Assembly: GCF_016908525.1 (NCBI RefSeq)
Contig: NZ_JAFBEB010000015.1
Location: 21,368-85,367, forward strand
Origin: Brevibacillus fulvus
GTDB taxonomy: Bacteria > Bacillota > Bacilli > Brevibacillales > Brevibacillaceae
Length of the DNA: 64,000 bases
Direction: 5' to 3'
Position 1 is the first letter of the stretch. Every line of letters begins with the position of its first letter. A program made the translations under genes and the position numbers. The notes under the pieces were generated by a model. It made no database searches. It was not told the origin of the DNA and saw nothing but the letters and a program-made list of their open reading frames with translations. This document shows, in pieces, positions 47,833 to 59,959 of this stretch.

Positions 47833-47936
47833 GGTAAACAACCCCTAACATCCTAATTATAGTAAAAAAAAGCCGCAGCATCCACCAGTATATCCTTGTT
47901 TCGTTCACTTTTTTCCTACAAAAATCGCATGTATGA

Positions 47937-47961
47937 AAAAAAGGCCACTCAAACTGTGGCC
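47937..47961 (-). terminator. Terminator overlapping the rpmH stop codon
   Basis: GGCCAC (47943-47948) pairs with GTGGCC (47956-47961) and the minus strand then runs into seven T. The last stem base is also the last base of the rpmH TAG codon. It would reduce readthrough into rnpA. Confidence 0.8.
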
Positions 47962-48095
47962 TATGCAGATAATACTTTTCTACCTTTACGACGACGGGCA
48001 GCCAAAACTTTACGGCCATTTTTCGTGCTCATACGTTTACGGAACCCATGGTCTTTTTTACGTTTGCGATTATTTGGATTAAAACTAGGTTTCAT
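47961..48095 (-). CDS. rpmH: 50S ribosomal protein L34
   Basis: 44 residues ([20 protein letters not shown] start, [11 protein letters not shown] end), the normal L34 length and signature '[20 protein letters not shown]'. GGAGGTGT precedes the ATG at 48095. It stands at the left edge of oriC, divergent from dnaA. Confidence 0.98.
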   Translation of the reverse strand: MKPSFNPNNRKRKKDHGFRKRMSTKNGRKVLAARRRKGRKVLSA

Positions 48096-48218
48096 TGAAT
48101 TACACCTCCGTCCTCAAAGGCATTCTTTCGCATTATAAGAACTATTGCCGAAAAAGTCAAGGCTACCCCTACCAAATCAGCTGCCAGAAAATATCCCCAA
48201 AAAATTATTTCCCTGGCC

Positions 48219-48575
48219 TGTGGATAAAAAAATATCCACAACAGCGGATTTCGACAAAGTTATCGACAACCTTTACACAAAATATAGGGGTGTTGATAGT
48301 TTTCATCCACAAGTGATTGTGTTTGTGGATAACTTCCAAAAAACCATTGATATCACTCATTTTATCTGTTATCATGTTTTTGTTTTGAATCGTGTATAAG
48401 CCAAAACTGCATGATTAGTTTTCCACAGCTTGTGGATAATATTGTGGACATTTTTAACACCTTGTGGGTTTTTTATTCACAGAGGTGCGGATAATCGTCT
48501 CACTTTTTTCGTTTTTCCGATAAGATTCCTTTTTTTCGCCATTATTTATCCACAATACTTGTTACTACTTTTTCC
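48219..48575. other. oriC: Replication origin oriC (upstream part)
   Basis: The 536-bp rpmH-dnaA interval is AT-rich and holds perfect boxes at 48219-48227, 48324-48332, 48431-48439, 48473-48481 and 48546-48554. One-mismatch boxes are at 48232, 48260, 48303, 48391, 48419 and 48486. The last box is followed by 'ATACTTGTTACTACTTTTT', which resembles the DnaA-trio elements used for strand opening in B. subtilis. Orientation and position between rpmH and dnaA match the Bacillales origin. Confidence 0.93.
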
Positions 48576-48631
48576 CATACGGATACCAACCAACTACCTA
48601 AAAACCATGCCAATTTCAGAAAGGAGGGATT

Positions 48632-49999
48632 TTGTTGGATGCTACGATCAGCGAACTATGGCGGAAGGTACTTGCTAAAATTGAAAAATCGCTGAGCAAG
48701 CCTAGTTTTGATACATGGTTAAAAGCGACACAGGCAACGGCCCTTGAGGAAGACTCGCTCATCGTCGTCGCGCCGAATGAATTTGCCCGCGATTGGCTGG
48801 AATCACGTTACTCACCGTTAATTATCGATACACTCTATGAGACAACCGGTGTAAATATGAAAGTAAAATTTGTGGTTCCGCAAAATCCCGATTCGGAGCT
48901 GGACAACGACCTACCGGTTTCCCAGCAGATGAACACGGTGATTTCTCCGATCGCGCAGGATGATCAATTACCCAACATCCTGAATCCCAAATATACCTTT
49001 GATACATTCGTGATTGGCTCTGGCAATCGGTTTGCCCATGCCGCTTCCCTGGCGGTGGCGGAAGCGCCGGCAAAAGCGTACAATCCTCTGTTTATTTATG
49101 GTGGCGTCGGTCTGGGGAAAACGCACTTAATGCATGCAATCGGCCATTATGTCATTCAACATAATCCTTCAGCAAAAGTGGTCTATCTGTCGTCGGAGAA
49201 ATTTACAAACGAATTTATCAATTCGATTCGGGACAACAAAACCGTCGAGTTTCGCAATAAATATCGCAAAGTGGATGTGCTTCTCATTGACGATATTCAG
49301 TTTCTCGCGGGAAAAGAACAAACCCAGGAAGAGTTTTTCCATACGTTTAACGCTCTGCATGAAGAGAGCAAGCAGATCATCATTTCATCCGATCGGCCGC
49401 CGAAGGAGATCCCCACTTTGGAGGATCGGCTACGTTCCCGTTTTGAATGGGGATTGATCACCGACATCCAGCCGCCTGATCTGGAAACGAGAATTGCGAT
49501 TTTGCGCAAAAAGGCCAAAGCAGAAAATCTCGATATTCCCAATGAAGTGATGATTTACATTGCCAATCAGATTGACAGCAACATTCGTGAGCTAGAAGGA
49601 GCACTTATCCGTGTCGTCGCCTACTCATCATTGATCAACCGCGATATTGACACGCAACTGGCTGCCGAGGCTCTAAAAGATATCATTCCTTCCTCAAAAC
49701 CTCGTGTAATCACGATTATGGATATTCAACGCGCTGTCGGCGAAGCATTCAACCTGAAATTAGAGGATTTCAAAGCCAAAAAACGGACCAAATCGGTTGC
49801 CTTTCCCCGGCAAATCGCGATGTATTTGTCTCGCGAGTTGACAGATGCCTCTTTGCCGAAAATTGGCGATGAATTTGGCGGACGAGACCATACGACGGTT
49901 ATTCATGCCCATGAAAAAATCTCCAAAGCTTTGGCAACCGATCCGCAAGTACAAGCTGTTGTTCAATCCCTCTATGAAAAACTGAAGGCAAACAGCTGA
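48632..49999 (+). CDS. dnaA: Chromosomal replication initiator DnaA
   Basis: 455 residues. Two adjacent TTG codons (48632, 48635) follow AAGGAGGG; either may start it. Domain I (about 1-85), a short linker, the AAA+ domain with Walker A 'GGVGLGKT' (157-164) and 'LLIDDIQFL', and domain IV with '[15 protein letters not shown]' are complete and close to B. subtilis DnaA. The upstream DnaA boxes suggest autoregulation. Confidence 0.99.
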   Translation: MLDATISELWRKVLAKIEKSLSKPSFDTWLKATQATALEEDSLIVVAPNEFARDWLESRYSPLIIDTLYETTGVNMKVKFVVPQNPDSELDNDLPVSQQMNTVISPIAQDDQLPNILNPKYTFDTFVIGSGNRFAHAASLAVAEAPAKAYNPLFIYGGVGLGKTHLMHAIGHYVIQHNPSAKVVYLSSEKFTNEFINSIRDNKTVEFRNKYRKVDVLLIDDIQFLAGKEQTQEEFFHTFNALHEESKQIIISSDRPPKEIPTLEDRLRSRFEWGLITDIQPPDLETRIAILRKKAKAENLDIPNEVMIYIANQIDSNIRELEGALIRVVAYSSLINRDIDTQLAAEALKDIIPSSKPRVITIMDIQRAVGEAFNLKLEDFKAKKRTKSVAFPRQIAMYLSRELTDASLPKIGDEFGGRDHTTVIHAHEKISKALATDPQVQAVVQSLYEKLKANS

Positions 50000-50000
50000 C

Positions 50001-50083
50001 TGTGGACAAACAGAAGTAGCCTATACACAACTTATCCACATGTGTATAGGCTCTCTTTTACGTCTTTACCGCAGATATCCACA
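50001..50083. other. Origin part between dnaA and dnaN
   Basis: A perfect box lies at 50032-50040; one-mismatch boxes lie at 50001-50009, 50041-50049 (reverse) and 50075-50083. This equals the incC part of the bipartite origin of B. subtilis. Confidence 0.8.
50018..50060 (+). terminator. dnaA terminator with a DnaA box in its loop
   Basis: AGCCTATACACA (50018-50029) pairs perfectly with TGTGTATAGGCT (50041-50052), followed by CTCTTTTA. The loop is the 11 bases that contain the perfect DnaA box. Confidence 0.75.
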
Positions 50084-50199
50084 AATTCACAGGCTCTATT
50101 ACTACTTCTGTTATAATAATTTAATTCATAATCTATAAAAAAGAACTTCAAGTTTTGCTTGGACATAAGCAAGAGAATTCAAGGGAGGGTCCATAACAG

Positions 50200-51339
50200 A
50201 TGCAAATCACTGTTCAACGGGACAAACTGGCAAATGCTGTATCCCATGTCAGCAAAGCCGTTTCCAGCCGGACAACCATGCCGATTTTGACGGGGATCAA
50301 ATTGAAAGCCGATGAAGAAGGATTAACACTGACTGCAAGTGATTCCGATATATCCATAGAAGTCCAAATCCCGACGGAGGAAGCGGATGAATGGGGAGTC
50401 ACCGTTCATAGACCAGGCAGCATCGTTCTGACCGCGCGGATTTTTAGTGAAATCGTACGCAAATTGCCTGGAACGGAAATCCAAATGGAAGTCGATGATC
50501 GATTGGTAACGTTTATTCGCTCCGGTCAGGCAGAATTTACGATTAACGGGATGAACGCGGAAGAATTTCCACAGTTGCCCCAATTGGAAGAAGAAAAGGT
50601 ATTGAGTGTTCCCAGCGATCTGTTGAAAGCGATGATTCGCCAATCGGCATTCGCTGTGTCTACTTCTGAGATGAGACCGATCCTGACAGGAATTATGTGG
50701 TCACTCGATCGCGGCCAATTGAAATTTGTCGCTACAGACAGCCATCGTCTGGCCAGTCGTACGGCTGTAGTAGAGTGTATAGAAGACCTGCATTTTCACA
50801 ACATAGTAGTACCAGGGAAAAGCTGCAACGAGTTAATTAAAATTTTGGATGAAAACCAAGCGCTTGTTGATATTGTCGTCGCTGAAAACCAAATCTTGGT
50901 GAAATCGAAACATATTTTGTTTTACTCCCGGTTATTGGAAGGAACTTACCCTGACACATCCCGGATTATTCCGGCCGGAAGCAAAACGGAAATTGTCGTC
51001 AATACGAAGGAGTTTTTGCAGTCGATTGAACGGGCCTCCCTGTTAAGCCGGGAAGGCAAATCAAATGTGGTTCGCTTGGTCACCCTGCCAAACGGAAATT
51101 TGGAAATCACCTCAAATGCTCCGGAAATTGGCAAGGTGACTGAAATTATGACACCGAAGGCGATGAATGGCGAAGAGCTGAAAATCTCTTTCAATGCAAA
51201 ATATATGATTGATGCGTTGCGTGCCATTGATAGTCCGGAGATTACAGCAAGCTTCTCCGGCGCAATGAGTCCGTTTGTAATACGGCCGACAGACAATGAA
51301 TGGATGCTGCATTTAATTCTTCCGGTGCGTACTTATTAA
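50200..51339 (+). CDS. dnaN: DNA polymerase III beta sliding clamp
   Basis: 379 residues with the three-domain clamp fold and the terminal 'MLHLILPVRTY' motif. GGGAGGG lies before the ATG. It tethers polymerase and many repair enzymes to DNA. Confidence 0.99.
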   Translation: MQITVQRDKLANAVSHVSKAVSSRTTMPILTGIKLKADEEGLTLTASDSDISIEVQIPTEEADEWGVTVHRPGSIVLTARIFSEIVRKLPGTEIQMEVDDRLVTFIRSGQAEFTINGMNAEEFPQLPQLEEEKVLSVPSDLLKAMIRQSAFAVSTSEMRPILTGIMWSLDRGQLKFVATDSHRLASRTAVVECIEDLHFHNIVVPGKSCNELIKILDENQALVDIVVAENQILVKSKHILFYSRLLEGTYPDTSRIIPAGSKTEIVVNTKEFLQSIERASLLSREGKSNVVRLVTLPNGNLEITSNAPEIGKVTEIMTPKAMNGEELKISFNAKYMIDALRAIDSPEITASFSGAMSPFVIRPTDNEWMLHLILPVRTY

Positions 51340-51362
51340 TGTGCTGGGAAAGGGGCTAGACG

Positions 51363-51578
51363 ATGCAAGAGGTTGGGATCAACACTGATTTTATTGCGTT
51401 GGGGCAATTTTTGAAGTTGTCCGGAGTGATCGATACTGGCGGAATGGCCAAGGCATTTCTTGCGGAAGTCCCGATCAAGGTCAATGGTGAGCGGGAAGAT
51501 CGGCGAGGCCGAAAGTTATATCCCGGTGACCATGTGGAAATTGACGGATTTGGTTCCTACACAGTGATCCGCAGATGA
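51363..51578 (+). CDS. yaaA: S4-domain RNA-binding protein YaaA/RlbA
   Basis: 71 residues with the S4 signature 'LGQFLKLSGVIDTGGMAKAFL' and 'VNGEREDRRGRKLYPGD'. It is found between dnaN and recF in Bacillales and is linked to ribosome assembly. Confidence 0.95.
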   Translation: MQEVGINTDFIALGQFLKLSGVIDTGGMAKAFLAEVPIKVNGEREDRRGRKLYPGDHVEIDGFGSYTVIRR

Positions 51579-51593
51579 GAGGAGAGCGATTAT

Positions 51594-52721
51594 TTGTATT
51601 TACGCGAGCTATCCCTGCGCCACTATCGGAATTACGAATCATTATCGCTTTCATTTGACGGCCCGATCCATCTTTTTATCGGCAATAACGCCCAAGGAAA
51701 AACCAATGTGCTGGAGTCCATTTATGTCCTGGCACTGGCCAAATCGCATCGCACAGCCAGGGAAAAGGAGTTAATTTCCTGGAATGCCGAGTATGCCACG
51801 ATTCGTAGCGACGTTCAACGTCGCTACGGTTCTGTTCGTTTGGAGCTGCAATTGACTCCGAAAGGAAAGCGGGCCAAAATCAACGGGATTGAGCAGCAAA
51901 AGTTGAGTGAATACGTCGGAGCGCTTAACGTTGTAATGTTTGCTCCCGAGGATCTCTCGATTGTAAAGGGAGCACCTGCGCAACGCCGGCGGTTTATCGA
52001 TATGGAGATCGGGCAAGTTTCACCGACATACCTTTATTACTTGAGCAATTACAACAAGGTGCTAGCCCAGCGCAACCAATTTCTGAAAGATTTGGCTAGC
52101 AAAAAGAACCATTCCGATGATATGCTGGTAATTTGGAATACCCAACTGGCTGAATTAGCGGTAAAATTGTTGCAGAAACGTTTTGAGTTTATTCAGAAGC
52201 TGGAGCAGTGGGCCAAAGAGATCCATACCGGGATTACAGCGGGCAAGGAGAGTTTGTCGATTCATTATGAAAACAGTTCTCCCGTTACGGTGGAAATGGA
52301 CATTTCAGAAGGTACGCAGGCAATGATCAGTGCCTATGAGGCAATGTTCGAGCGGGAGAAGCTGAGGGGCAGCACGTTGATTGGCCCGCATCGAGACGAT
52401 TTTACGCTGCAGGTCAATGGGATGAATGTGCAAACATACGGTTCGCAAGGACAACAGCGAACCAGCGCGCTATCGTTGAAACTGGCAGAGATTGAACTGA
52501 TCAGGGAAGAAGTAGGCGAGTACCCCGTTTTGCTCTTGGATGATGTTTTGTCCGAGTTGGACGAACACCGGCAAACGCTACTACTAGAGACGATTCAAAA
52601 TAAAGTACAGACGTTTGTGACGACGACTGGTGTGGAAGGCTTAAAACATCAGGTTTTGCAACAAGCTTCCCGCCATTATGTTCGCGAAGGAAATATTTCA
52701 TTAAGCGAACGCAATTTGTAA
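51594..52721 (+). CDS. recF: DNA repair and replication protein RecF
   Basis: 375 residues from a TTG with AGGAGAGCG upstream. Walker A 'GNNAQGKTN', signature '[14 protein letters not shown]' and Walker B '[14 protein letters not shown]' are complete, an SMC-like ATPase. It loads RecA at gaps with RecO and RecR. Confidence 0.98.
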   Translation: MYLRELSLRHYRNYESLSLSFDGPIHLFIGNNAQGKTNVLESIYVLALAKSHRTAREKELISWNAEYATIRSDVQRRYGSVRLELQLTPKGKRAKINGIEQQKLSEYVGALNVVMFAPEDLSIVKGAPAQRRRFIDMEIGQVSPTYLYYLSNYNKVLAQRNQFLKDLASKKNHSDDMLVIWNTQLAELAVKLLQKRFEFIQKLEQWAKEIHTGITAGKESLSIHYENSSPVTVEMDISEGTQAMISAYEAMFEREKLRGSTLIGPHRDDFTLQVNGMNVQTYGSQGQQRTSALSLKLAEIELIREEVGEYPVLLLDDVLSELDEHRQTLLLETIQNKVQTFVTTTGVEGLKHQVLQQASRHYVREGNISLSERNL

Positions 52722-52765
52722 CAGGCACGCCTATCCGGATTCACAGCAAAGGCAGGGTGACAGGG

Positions 52766-54984
<2,219 letters not shown>

Positions 54985-54998
54985 TGGTTTCTTTCTAC

Positions 54999-55023
54999 CC
55001 CGACAACAAGTCGGGTTTTTTTT
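54999..55023 (+). terminator. Terminator after gyrB
   Basis: CCCGAC and GTCGGG pair around a five-base loop followed by eight T, 15 bp after the gyrB stop. Confidence 0.9.
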
Positions 55024-55182
55024 ATGTTTTGTTAGAGGCGATTTCAGGTATTTTCCATTTGGCAGGCGGCCGAGGCGGAGCCGGCAAAGTTGCGGGGAAG
55101 CGACGCAGATTGACGAAGGTGCGTTGCGTAGTATTTTCGTGTTGGGTTGTCTGCGCACCACTGAAAGAAGCGTCTTTCAAAC

Positions 55183-55218
55183 AAGCCGGACTCGGTGCTT
55201 GCTGGCACTGTCCGGCTT
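55183..55218 (-). terminator. Hairpin after the YIEGIA operon
   Basis: AAGCCGGAC (55183-55191) and GTCCGGCTT (55210-55218) form a 9-bp stem; the minus strand continues TTGTTTG. A second hairpin follows (about 55161-55180). Likely terminates the operon at 55225-56321. Confidence 0.5.
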
Positions 55219-55224
55219 GGCTGC

Positions 55225-55413
55225 TTACGATTCTGCGCTATGATCGACCAAGATGATCATGCCGTTTTTCAGGTCGTGTGCGGCCACATCGAGAATTTTT
55301 TCCAAAGAAAAAGCCAGTTTCTCTTGCTCCGCTTGATCTTTGGCAATAAAGATCGGAGCGCCTCCGCCCACACTTTGTTTGTCTGTGACGACAATTGCTG
55401 CGATTTTCGCCAT
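55225..55413 (-). CDS. Small YIEGIA-partner protein
   Basis: 62 residues (MAKIAAIVVTDKQSVGGGAP start). The Val/Ala-rich, probably alpha/beta fold with 'VGGGAPIFIAKDQAEQEKLA' matches the small protein found beside YIEGIA-family genes (named the capping complex subunit in public annotation). It follows the larger gene by 11 bp and is in the same transcription unit. Role unknown. Confidence 0.85.
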   Translation of the reverse strand: MAKIAAIVVTDKQSVGGGAPIFIAKDQAEQEKLAFSLEKILDVAAHDLKNGMIILVDHSAES

Positions 55414-55424
55414 CGTTTACCTCC

Positions 55425-56321
55425 TTACTTTTTGGTGGCAGCCGATTCGGAAGGAAGCCGCACCGCGTTTTCCAATACAGGCACACTTTTTGCGACTTGG
55501 AGCGCGATTTGTTCATCTTTTTCCCGGGGAAGCATGAAAACGGCCAGATTGCCGGTCTTTAAATCAAGTTTGGCCATTGGCAACAAGGTCGGTTCACCTT
55601 CATCGCGATAGACCCCGAGAATCGTTGTCAGATTATGCAAAATCGCTTGGCGTTGACCCAGATTGGCAATGGTGACTTTGACATTTTTATTTTTAGGGAT
55701 GATGAGAAATCCCATTGCTTGCTCTTGAATAATTCGTTGATCGTCCGTCAGCCCGACATTCATGATGTAGATATCACCTACATACAAATCGGGGCCGTCC
55801 AGCTTGATCGGAGCAATCTGAATGTCGGCTATTTGTCCGAGGTTCCTTCCCGATTGCAGTTTTTTGGCGATGAGCAGCGAGATCAATCCGGCTGCGATTC
55901 CCCAATACCATTGAAACAGGCTGCTAAACAACGAAGCCAAAAAAGCACAAAAGATGACTAAATAATTTCTCCCTTCAAACACCATCGCGATACCTTCTAT
56001 ATAGGTTTTCCCTCTTGATACCAATTCCATCTCATCCACTTGGGACAACGTCTGTCGTTCCATATTGCGTACGTCACGAAACTGTTGGGCAGCTACGGTC
56101 AGAAACGTTATGGCCGTATAATTTTTATGCAATAAAGCCGGAACCGCCACGGCTCCCAAACCAGCGGCAATCACCCCCAACGAAACATGAATGACTTTGC
56201 CATGCGGATATGTCGGATATTGGCGATAATCGGTTCGCAGCATCATTATCCGCGCAATGATTCCGAAGCTGATGCCAAGGATGACACTGATTGTTTCTTT
56301 TTCTTTCAGCAATGCGAGCAT
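55425..56321 (-). CDS. YIEGIA-family membrane protein
   Basis: 298 residues from an ATG with AAGGAGG upstream. The diagnostic 'GKTYIEGIAMVFEGRNY' is at about 122-138; about three hydrophobic helices precede and follow, then a soluble domain with 'IADIQIAPIKLDGPDLYVGDIYIMNVGL'. The family is restricted to spore-forming Firmicutes and its function is unknown to me. The pair sits between gyrB and gyrA. Confidence 0.9.
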   Translation of the reverse strand: MLALLKEKETISVILGISFGIIARIMMLRTDYRQYPTYPHGKVIHVSLGVIAAGLGAVAVPALLHKNYTAITFLTVAAQQFRDVRNMERQTLSQVDEMELVSRGKTYIEGIAMVFEGRNYLVIFCAFLASLFSSLFQWYWGIAAGLISLLIAKKLQSGRNLGQIADIQIAPIKLDGPDLYVGDIYIMNVGLTDDQRIIQEQAMGFLIIPKNKNVKVTIANLGQRQAILHNLTTILGVYRDEGEPTLLPMAKLDLKTGNLAVFMLPREKDEQIALQVAKSVPVLENAVRLPSESAATKK

Positions 56322-56383
56322 GGATCGATGCCTCCTTCTCCGTATAAAGACTATCCACGGATCTGTTGAGCGTTTGAATGGGC

Positions 56384-56408
56384 AAAAAAAGGGACTGATT
56401 CGTCCCTT
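56384..56408 (-). terminator. Terminator after the 56-residue gene
   Basis: AAGGGAC pairs with GTCCCTT around a six-base loop; seven T follow on the minus strand. It ends the small gene at 56452 before the YIEGIA operon. Confidence 0.8.
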
Positions 56409-56451
56409 GGCTTTGACTAAGTTATCATTTTGTTGCGAAGAACAGCAGACT

Positions 56452-56622
56452 CTAGTAGGAGGCCATCGAACCGGCATTGTCCTCATCCGGCGGTTCGATT
56501 TTATGCGTCTTGGCCGTTTCTCTCGTCTTATGAAGATCGGGAATAGCGGAAAAGTGCGTTCCCAATTCGGTGAGTTCTTCGTTTTTGTTTGCGGTTGTTT
56601 GATTTTCAGTCTGGTCTTTCAT
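56452..56622 (-). CDS. Hypothetical 56-residue hydrophilic protein
   Basis: MKDQTENQTT start with GGAAAGGAG upstream, ending in a TAG at 56452. The composition is Thr, Glu, Asn and Lys-rich with no hydrophobic segment, resembling small spore-associated or intrinsically disordered proteins. A terminator follows. It is divergent from tctB. Function unknown. Confidence 0.7.
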   Translation of the reverse strand: MKDQTENQTTANKNEELTELGTHFSAIPDLHKTRETAKTHKIEPPDEDNAGSMASY

Positions 56623-56832
56623 CCACTGTCACTCCTTTCCATACAGGATGCTGCAGATATTTTGTTCAACAGCCGCTCTGTTTATTCGGCTTGGGGGCTC
56701 CATCGCCTTCGTGAAGGGTGGAACACTTTTGTGTTTTGCTCATAGGCTGATAACCGTAGCAAGTCATTAGCGGAACAAAAGGCCGGCATTTTTCGGAAAC
56801 GTCTGTAAGATGAGGATAAGAAAGGTGATGCC

Positions 56833-57288
56833 ATGATAAAGAAAATAGCAGCCGATCAAATAGGCGGCTTGATTTCGATCTTGATGGGAATTTTTTGCTG
56901 CATGGAAGCGTACCGTTTGCACTTGCTAAAGGGCGGAGGAATTGTCGGTGACGATACGTTACCGGCGATTATCGGGGCGGTATTGATTGTGCTGGGAAGT
57001 CTGTTGCTGTTTATGCGGGGCCGTAAGCAGCATGCCGTACAATTTCCGCCAAAAGGCGTCCTGCTGAAAATGCTGTTGTGCATGGTATTCATGTTTGCGC
57101 AATGTTTGCTGATCCCGCTGCTGGGGTATCTGCTTTCGACTTTGTTTGTTTCTTGGGGATTGTTCCGGGTGATTGGCGGTTATGCATGGCTTCGGTCAGC
57201 GATCTATGCCATTTTGCTGACAGCCGGTTTGTATCTGATTTTTATCAAGTGGTTGCAAATTACGTTTCCAGCTGGGGTGTTCTTTTAA
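56833..57288 (+). CDS. tctB: Tripartite tricarboxylate transporter small subunit TctB
   Basis: 151 residues with four hydrophobic helices and the TctB-type layout. AAAGGTG precedes the ATG. It is the first gene of tctBAC and forms the membrane complex with TctA. Confidence 0.9.
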   Translation: MIKKIAADQIGGLISILMGIFCCMEAYRLHLLKGGGIVGDDTLPAIIGAVLIVLGSLLLFMRGRKQHAVQFPPKGVLLKMLLCMVFMFAQCLLIPLLGYLLSTLFVSWGLFRVIGGYAWLRSAIYAILLTAGLYLIFIKWLQITFPAGVFF

Positions 57289-57304
57289 GGAGGACTAACA
57301 ACAT

Positions 57305-58822
57305 ATGGAGTCGTTACAACTTTTGCTTTCCGGTTTTGCTGAGGCAATTACACCGATCAATTTGCTGATGGCAGCCGTGGGTGCGTTGATCGGCACCTTT
57401 GTGGGAGTCTTGCCGGGGTTGGGGCCGACTTCGGCTATCGCTATCTTGCTTCCGGTAACGACCGTATTGGAGCCAACCCAAGGAATCATCATGCTGGCAG
57501 GCATTTATTACGGGGCGATGTATGGTGGTTCAACAACAGCGATCTTGCTCAATATACCTGGGGAGGTATCGTCCGTTCCCACTTGTCTCGACGGGTATCC
57601 GCTGGCCAAGAAGGGAAGGGGCGGCCCGGCGTTGGGGATCACAGCCATCGCTTCATTCGTGGCTGGTACATTGGGGGTAATCGGTCTGGTCTCTTTTGCT
57701 CCCTTGTTGGCCGATGAAGCATTGCGGTTTGGACCGCCTGAATATTTTGCGTTAATGGTCTTGGCTTTAACAGTGATGGTGAGTCTTTCCGGAGACTCCA
57801 TCATCAAGGCGTTCGTCATGGGCGCTTTCGGGTTTGGTCTGGCCATGATCGGGTTAGGCCCATCGTCGGCAATGGCTCGGTTTACGTACGGGTCTAGCAA
57901 TTTGACGGCCGGTTTGGAGATGACCAGCATTATCATTGGGCTGTTTGCCATAACCGAGGTACTGAAAGGGATCGAGGAGCGGCGAATGCGAATCAGCGTC
58001 GGCAACCTGGGAAGTGTGTACCCGAAGGCGAACGATTTGAAGCGGAGTGCTCCCGCCATGTTTCGCGGTGGCGTAATCGGATTTTTCCTTGGCCTGTTGC
58101 CGGGGTGTTCCGCTGCTGTCACCTCGTTTCTGGCTTATGACGCGGAAAAGCGGTTTTCAAAAACGCCCGAGAAATTTGGCAAAGGAGCAATCGAAGGTGT
58201 CGCGGCCCCGGAAGCGGCCAATAATGCCACCAGCAGCGCCGGCTTTATTCCCTTGTTTGCGCTGGGGATTCCCTCCTCGCCGCCGCTGGCCATTTTGCTT
58301 GCCGGCTTGATGATCTATGGATTGACACCTGGTCCTGTTTTATTCGAGCAAAACTCGCAATTTGTCTGGACGTTGATCGCCAGTATGTTTATCGGCAATA
58401 TCATGCTGCTCATTCTCAATCTTCCGTTGGTGTGGCTTTGGGTCAAACTGACGCATATACCATACGGGATCATGGCTCCGATTATTTTTATGTTTTGTAC
58501 CATCGGCGCCTATACGGTTCGAAATAATTTGTTTGATGTGCTGGTTGCATTGATCTTTGGCGTGCTCGGCTATATATTTCACAAATATCGTTGGCCGGTC
58601 GTTCCGCTGATCCTTTGCTTTATTCTCGGACCGTTGATGGAAGAGTCCTTTTTGCAATCGATGTCGATGTCAGCCGGAGACCCACGCATTTTTGTGGAGC
58701 GGCCGATCTCGCTGGCCATTTTGCTGGCCTCTGCGATTTTGCTGGTTATTTCCATCAAGTTGGTCCGACGTACGAACAAACGGGTTAAAGACGAGACGGA
58801 ACATAAATTTAATGTGGCGTAA
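57305..58822 (+). CDS. tctA: Tripartite tricarboxylate transporter large subunit TctA
   Basis: 505 residues, about 11-12 transmembrane helices, with the two conserved family motifs 'VGVLPGLGPTSAIAILLP' (N-terminal) and 'GLLPGCSAAVTSFLAYDAEK' (middle). It imports a carboxylate using an ion gradient. AAGGAGG precedes the start. Confidence 0.96.
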   Translation: MESLQLLLSGFAEAITPINLLMAAVGALIGTFVGVLPGLGPTSAIAILLPVTTVLEPTQGIIMLAGIYYGAMYGGSTTAILLNIPGEVSSVPTCLDGYPLAKKGRGGPALGITAIASFVAGTLGVIGLVSFAPLLADEALRFGPPEYFALMVLALTVMVSLSGDSIIKAFVMGAFGFGLAMIGLGPSSAMARFTYGSSNLTAGLEMTSIIIGLFAITEVLKGIEERRMRISVGNLGSVYPKANDLKRSAPAMFRGGVIGFFLGLLPGCSAAVTSFLAYDAEKRFSKTPEKFGKGAIEGVAAPEAANNATSSAGFIPLFALGIPSSPPLAILLAGLMIYGLTPGPVLFEQNSQFVWTLIASMFIGNIMLLILNLPLVWLWVKLTHIPYGIMAPIIFMFCTIGAYTVRNNLFDVLVALIFGVLGYIFHKYRWPVVPLILCFILGPLMEESFLQSMSMSAGDPRIFVERPISLAILLASAILLVISIKLVRRTNKRVKDETEHKFNVA

Positions 58823-58847
58823 ATTACTCCGCTGGGAGGTACTGCAG

Positions 58848-59876
58848 TTGAGGAAATTCAGAGGAAAAATGGGTTTGGGCATCCTCTTGGCTTGCACAGT
58901 TGCGCTCGGAGGCTGTGGCCAGTCTGCACAAACCGGGACAGAAGGGACAGAACAAACACAAACTGTTGAGCTATACCCTACCAAACAGATCGAGTATGTC
59001 GTTCCATACTCGGCAGGCGGTGGAGTGGATCTTGTTGCCAGGGCAGCGGCTGACTACCTTAGTAAAGAGTGGGGACAGCCGATCGTCGTTGTGAATAAGG
59101 CAGGGGGCGGTGGGACGGTCGGCGCCGAATACGCCTTAAAACAGGCGCGACCTGACGGCTACACGGTCCTGGCTACCAACAATTCCAATACCTCGATGCT
59201 TGCCGGGGGGATGACAAATCCGGAAATCAAAATTGAGGATAATACGTTTGTGGCAAAGCTGGGCGAAGGAACATTGGCCTTTGTCGTGAAAGGCGATGCT
59301 CCTTGGAAAGACTTTCGGGAATTTTCCGAATGGGTCCAGCAAAATCCGGAACAATTGACCTGGACATCGGTTGGTCCGGCCGGCTTTTCGGCATTTGGCG
59401 TAGCGGAGTGGTTGAAGGCGATCGGGGTGGATATGCAAAAAACGCGAATGATCGTGACAAAAGGCGCTTCTGATTCCTTGCCGAAAGTGGCGGGCGGCCA
59501 TGCGGTGCTGGCTGTGCACACGGTAGGCGAGGCGCATGCCATGGCGGCATCCGGCAAGGTGCGGATCATTGCGGTTTCGGGCACGGCGAGAAGCGAATTT
59601 TTACCGGATGTGCCAACAGCGCAGGAGCAGGGAGTTGACGGGTTGACGGTCAAATGGTGGACGGGAATTTCAGTACCGAATGGAACGCCGGAGTCGATCC
59701 GCGCGCAGTGGGAAGCGGCGGTCAAGAAAATGGTCAACGATTCCGCGTTTCAACAAAAATTGCGAGAAATACAAGTTGAACCTGTGTTTGCAGGTTCTGA
59801 AGACTTTACAAATGAAATCAACAAGGAAACCGAATATTATACAAAATTGGCGACAGAAAGAGGTTTCCGCAAATAA
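58848..59876 (+). CDS. tctC: TctC substrate-binding lipoprotein
   Basis: 342 residues from a TTG with GGGAGG upstream; the longer frame overlapping tctA is not needed. The lipobox 'LGGC' is at about 20-23. The mature part has the Bug/TctC motif 'IEYVVPYSAGGGVDLVARAAADYL'. The substrate, probably a di- or tricarboxylate, cannot be fixed from the sequence. Confidence 0.93.
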   Translation: MRKFRGKMGLGILLACTVALGGCGQSAQTGTEGTEQTQTVELYPTKQIEYVVPYSAGGGVDLVARAAADYLSKEWGQPIVVVNKAGGGGTVGAEYALKQARPDGYTVLATNNSNTSMLAGGMTNPEIKIEDNTFVAKLGEGTLAFVVKGDAPWKDFREFSEWVQQNPEQLTWTSVGPAGFSAFGVAEWLKAIGVDMQKTRMIVTKGASDSLPKVAGGHAVLAVHTVGEAHAMAASGKVRIIAVSGTARSEFLPDVPTAQEQGVDGLTVKWWTGISVPNGTPESIRAQWEAAVKKMVNDSAFQQKLREIQVEPVFAGSEDFTNEINKETEYYTKLATERGFRK

Positions 59877-59896
59877 ATCATAGCGGTATGCTTAAT

Positions 59897-59940
59897 GAAC
59901 CGCCTGGCTTAACGTATGTGATACAGCCGGGTGGTTTTTT
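59897..59940 (+). terminator. Terminator after tctC
   Basis: AACCGCC-GGCT pairs with AGCCGGGTGGTT and is followed by six T. It isolates gyrA from the tct transcript. Confidence 0.75.
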
Positions 59941-59959
59941 CATTCGTTTTTTTCCATTC

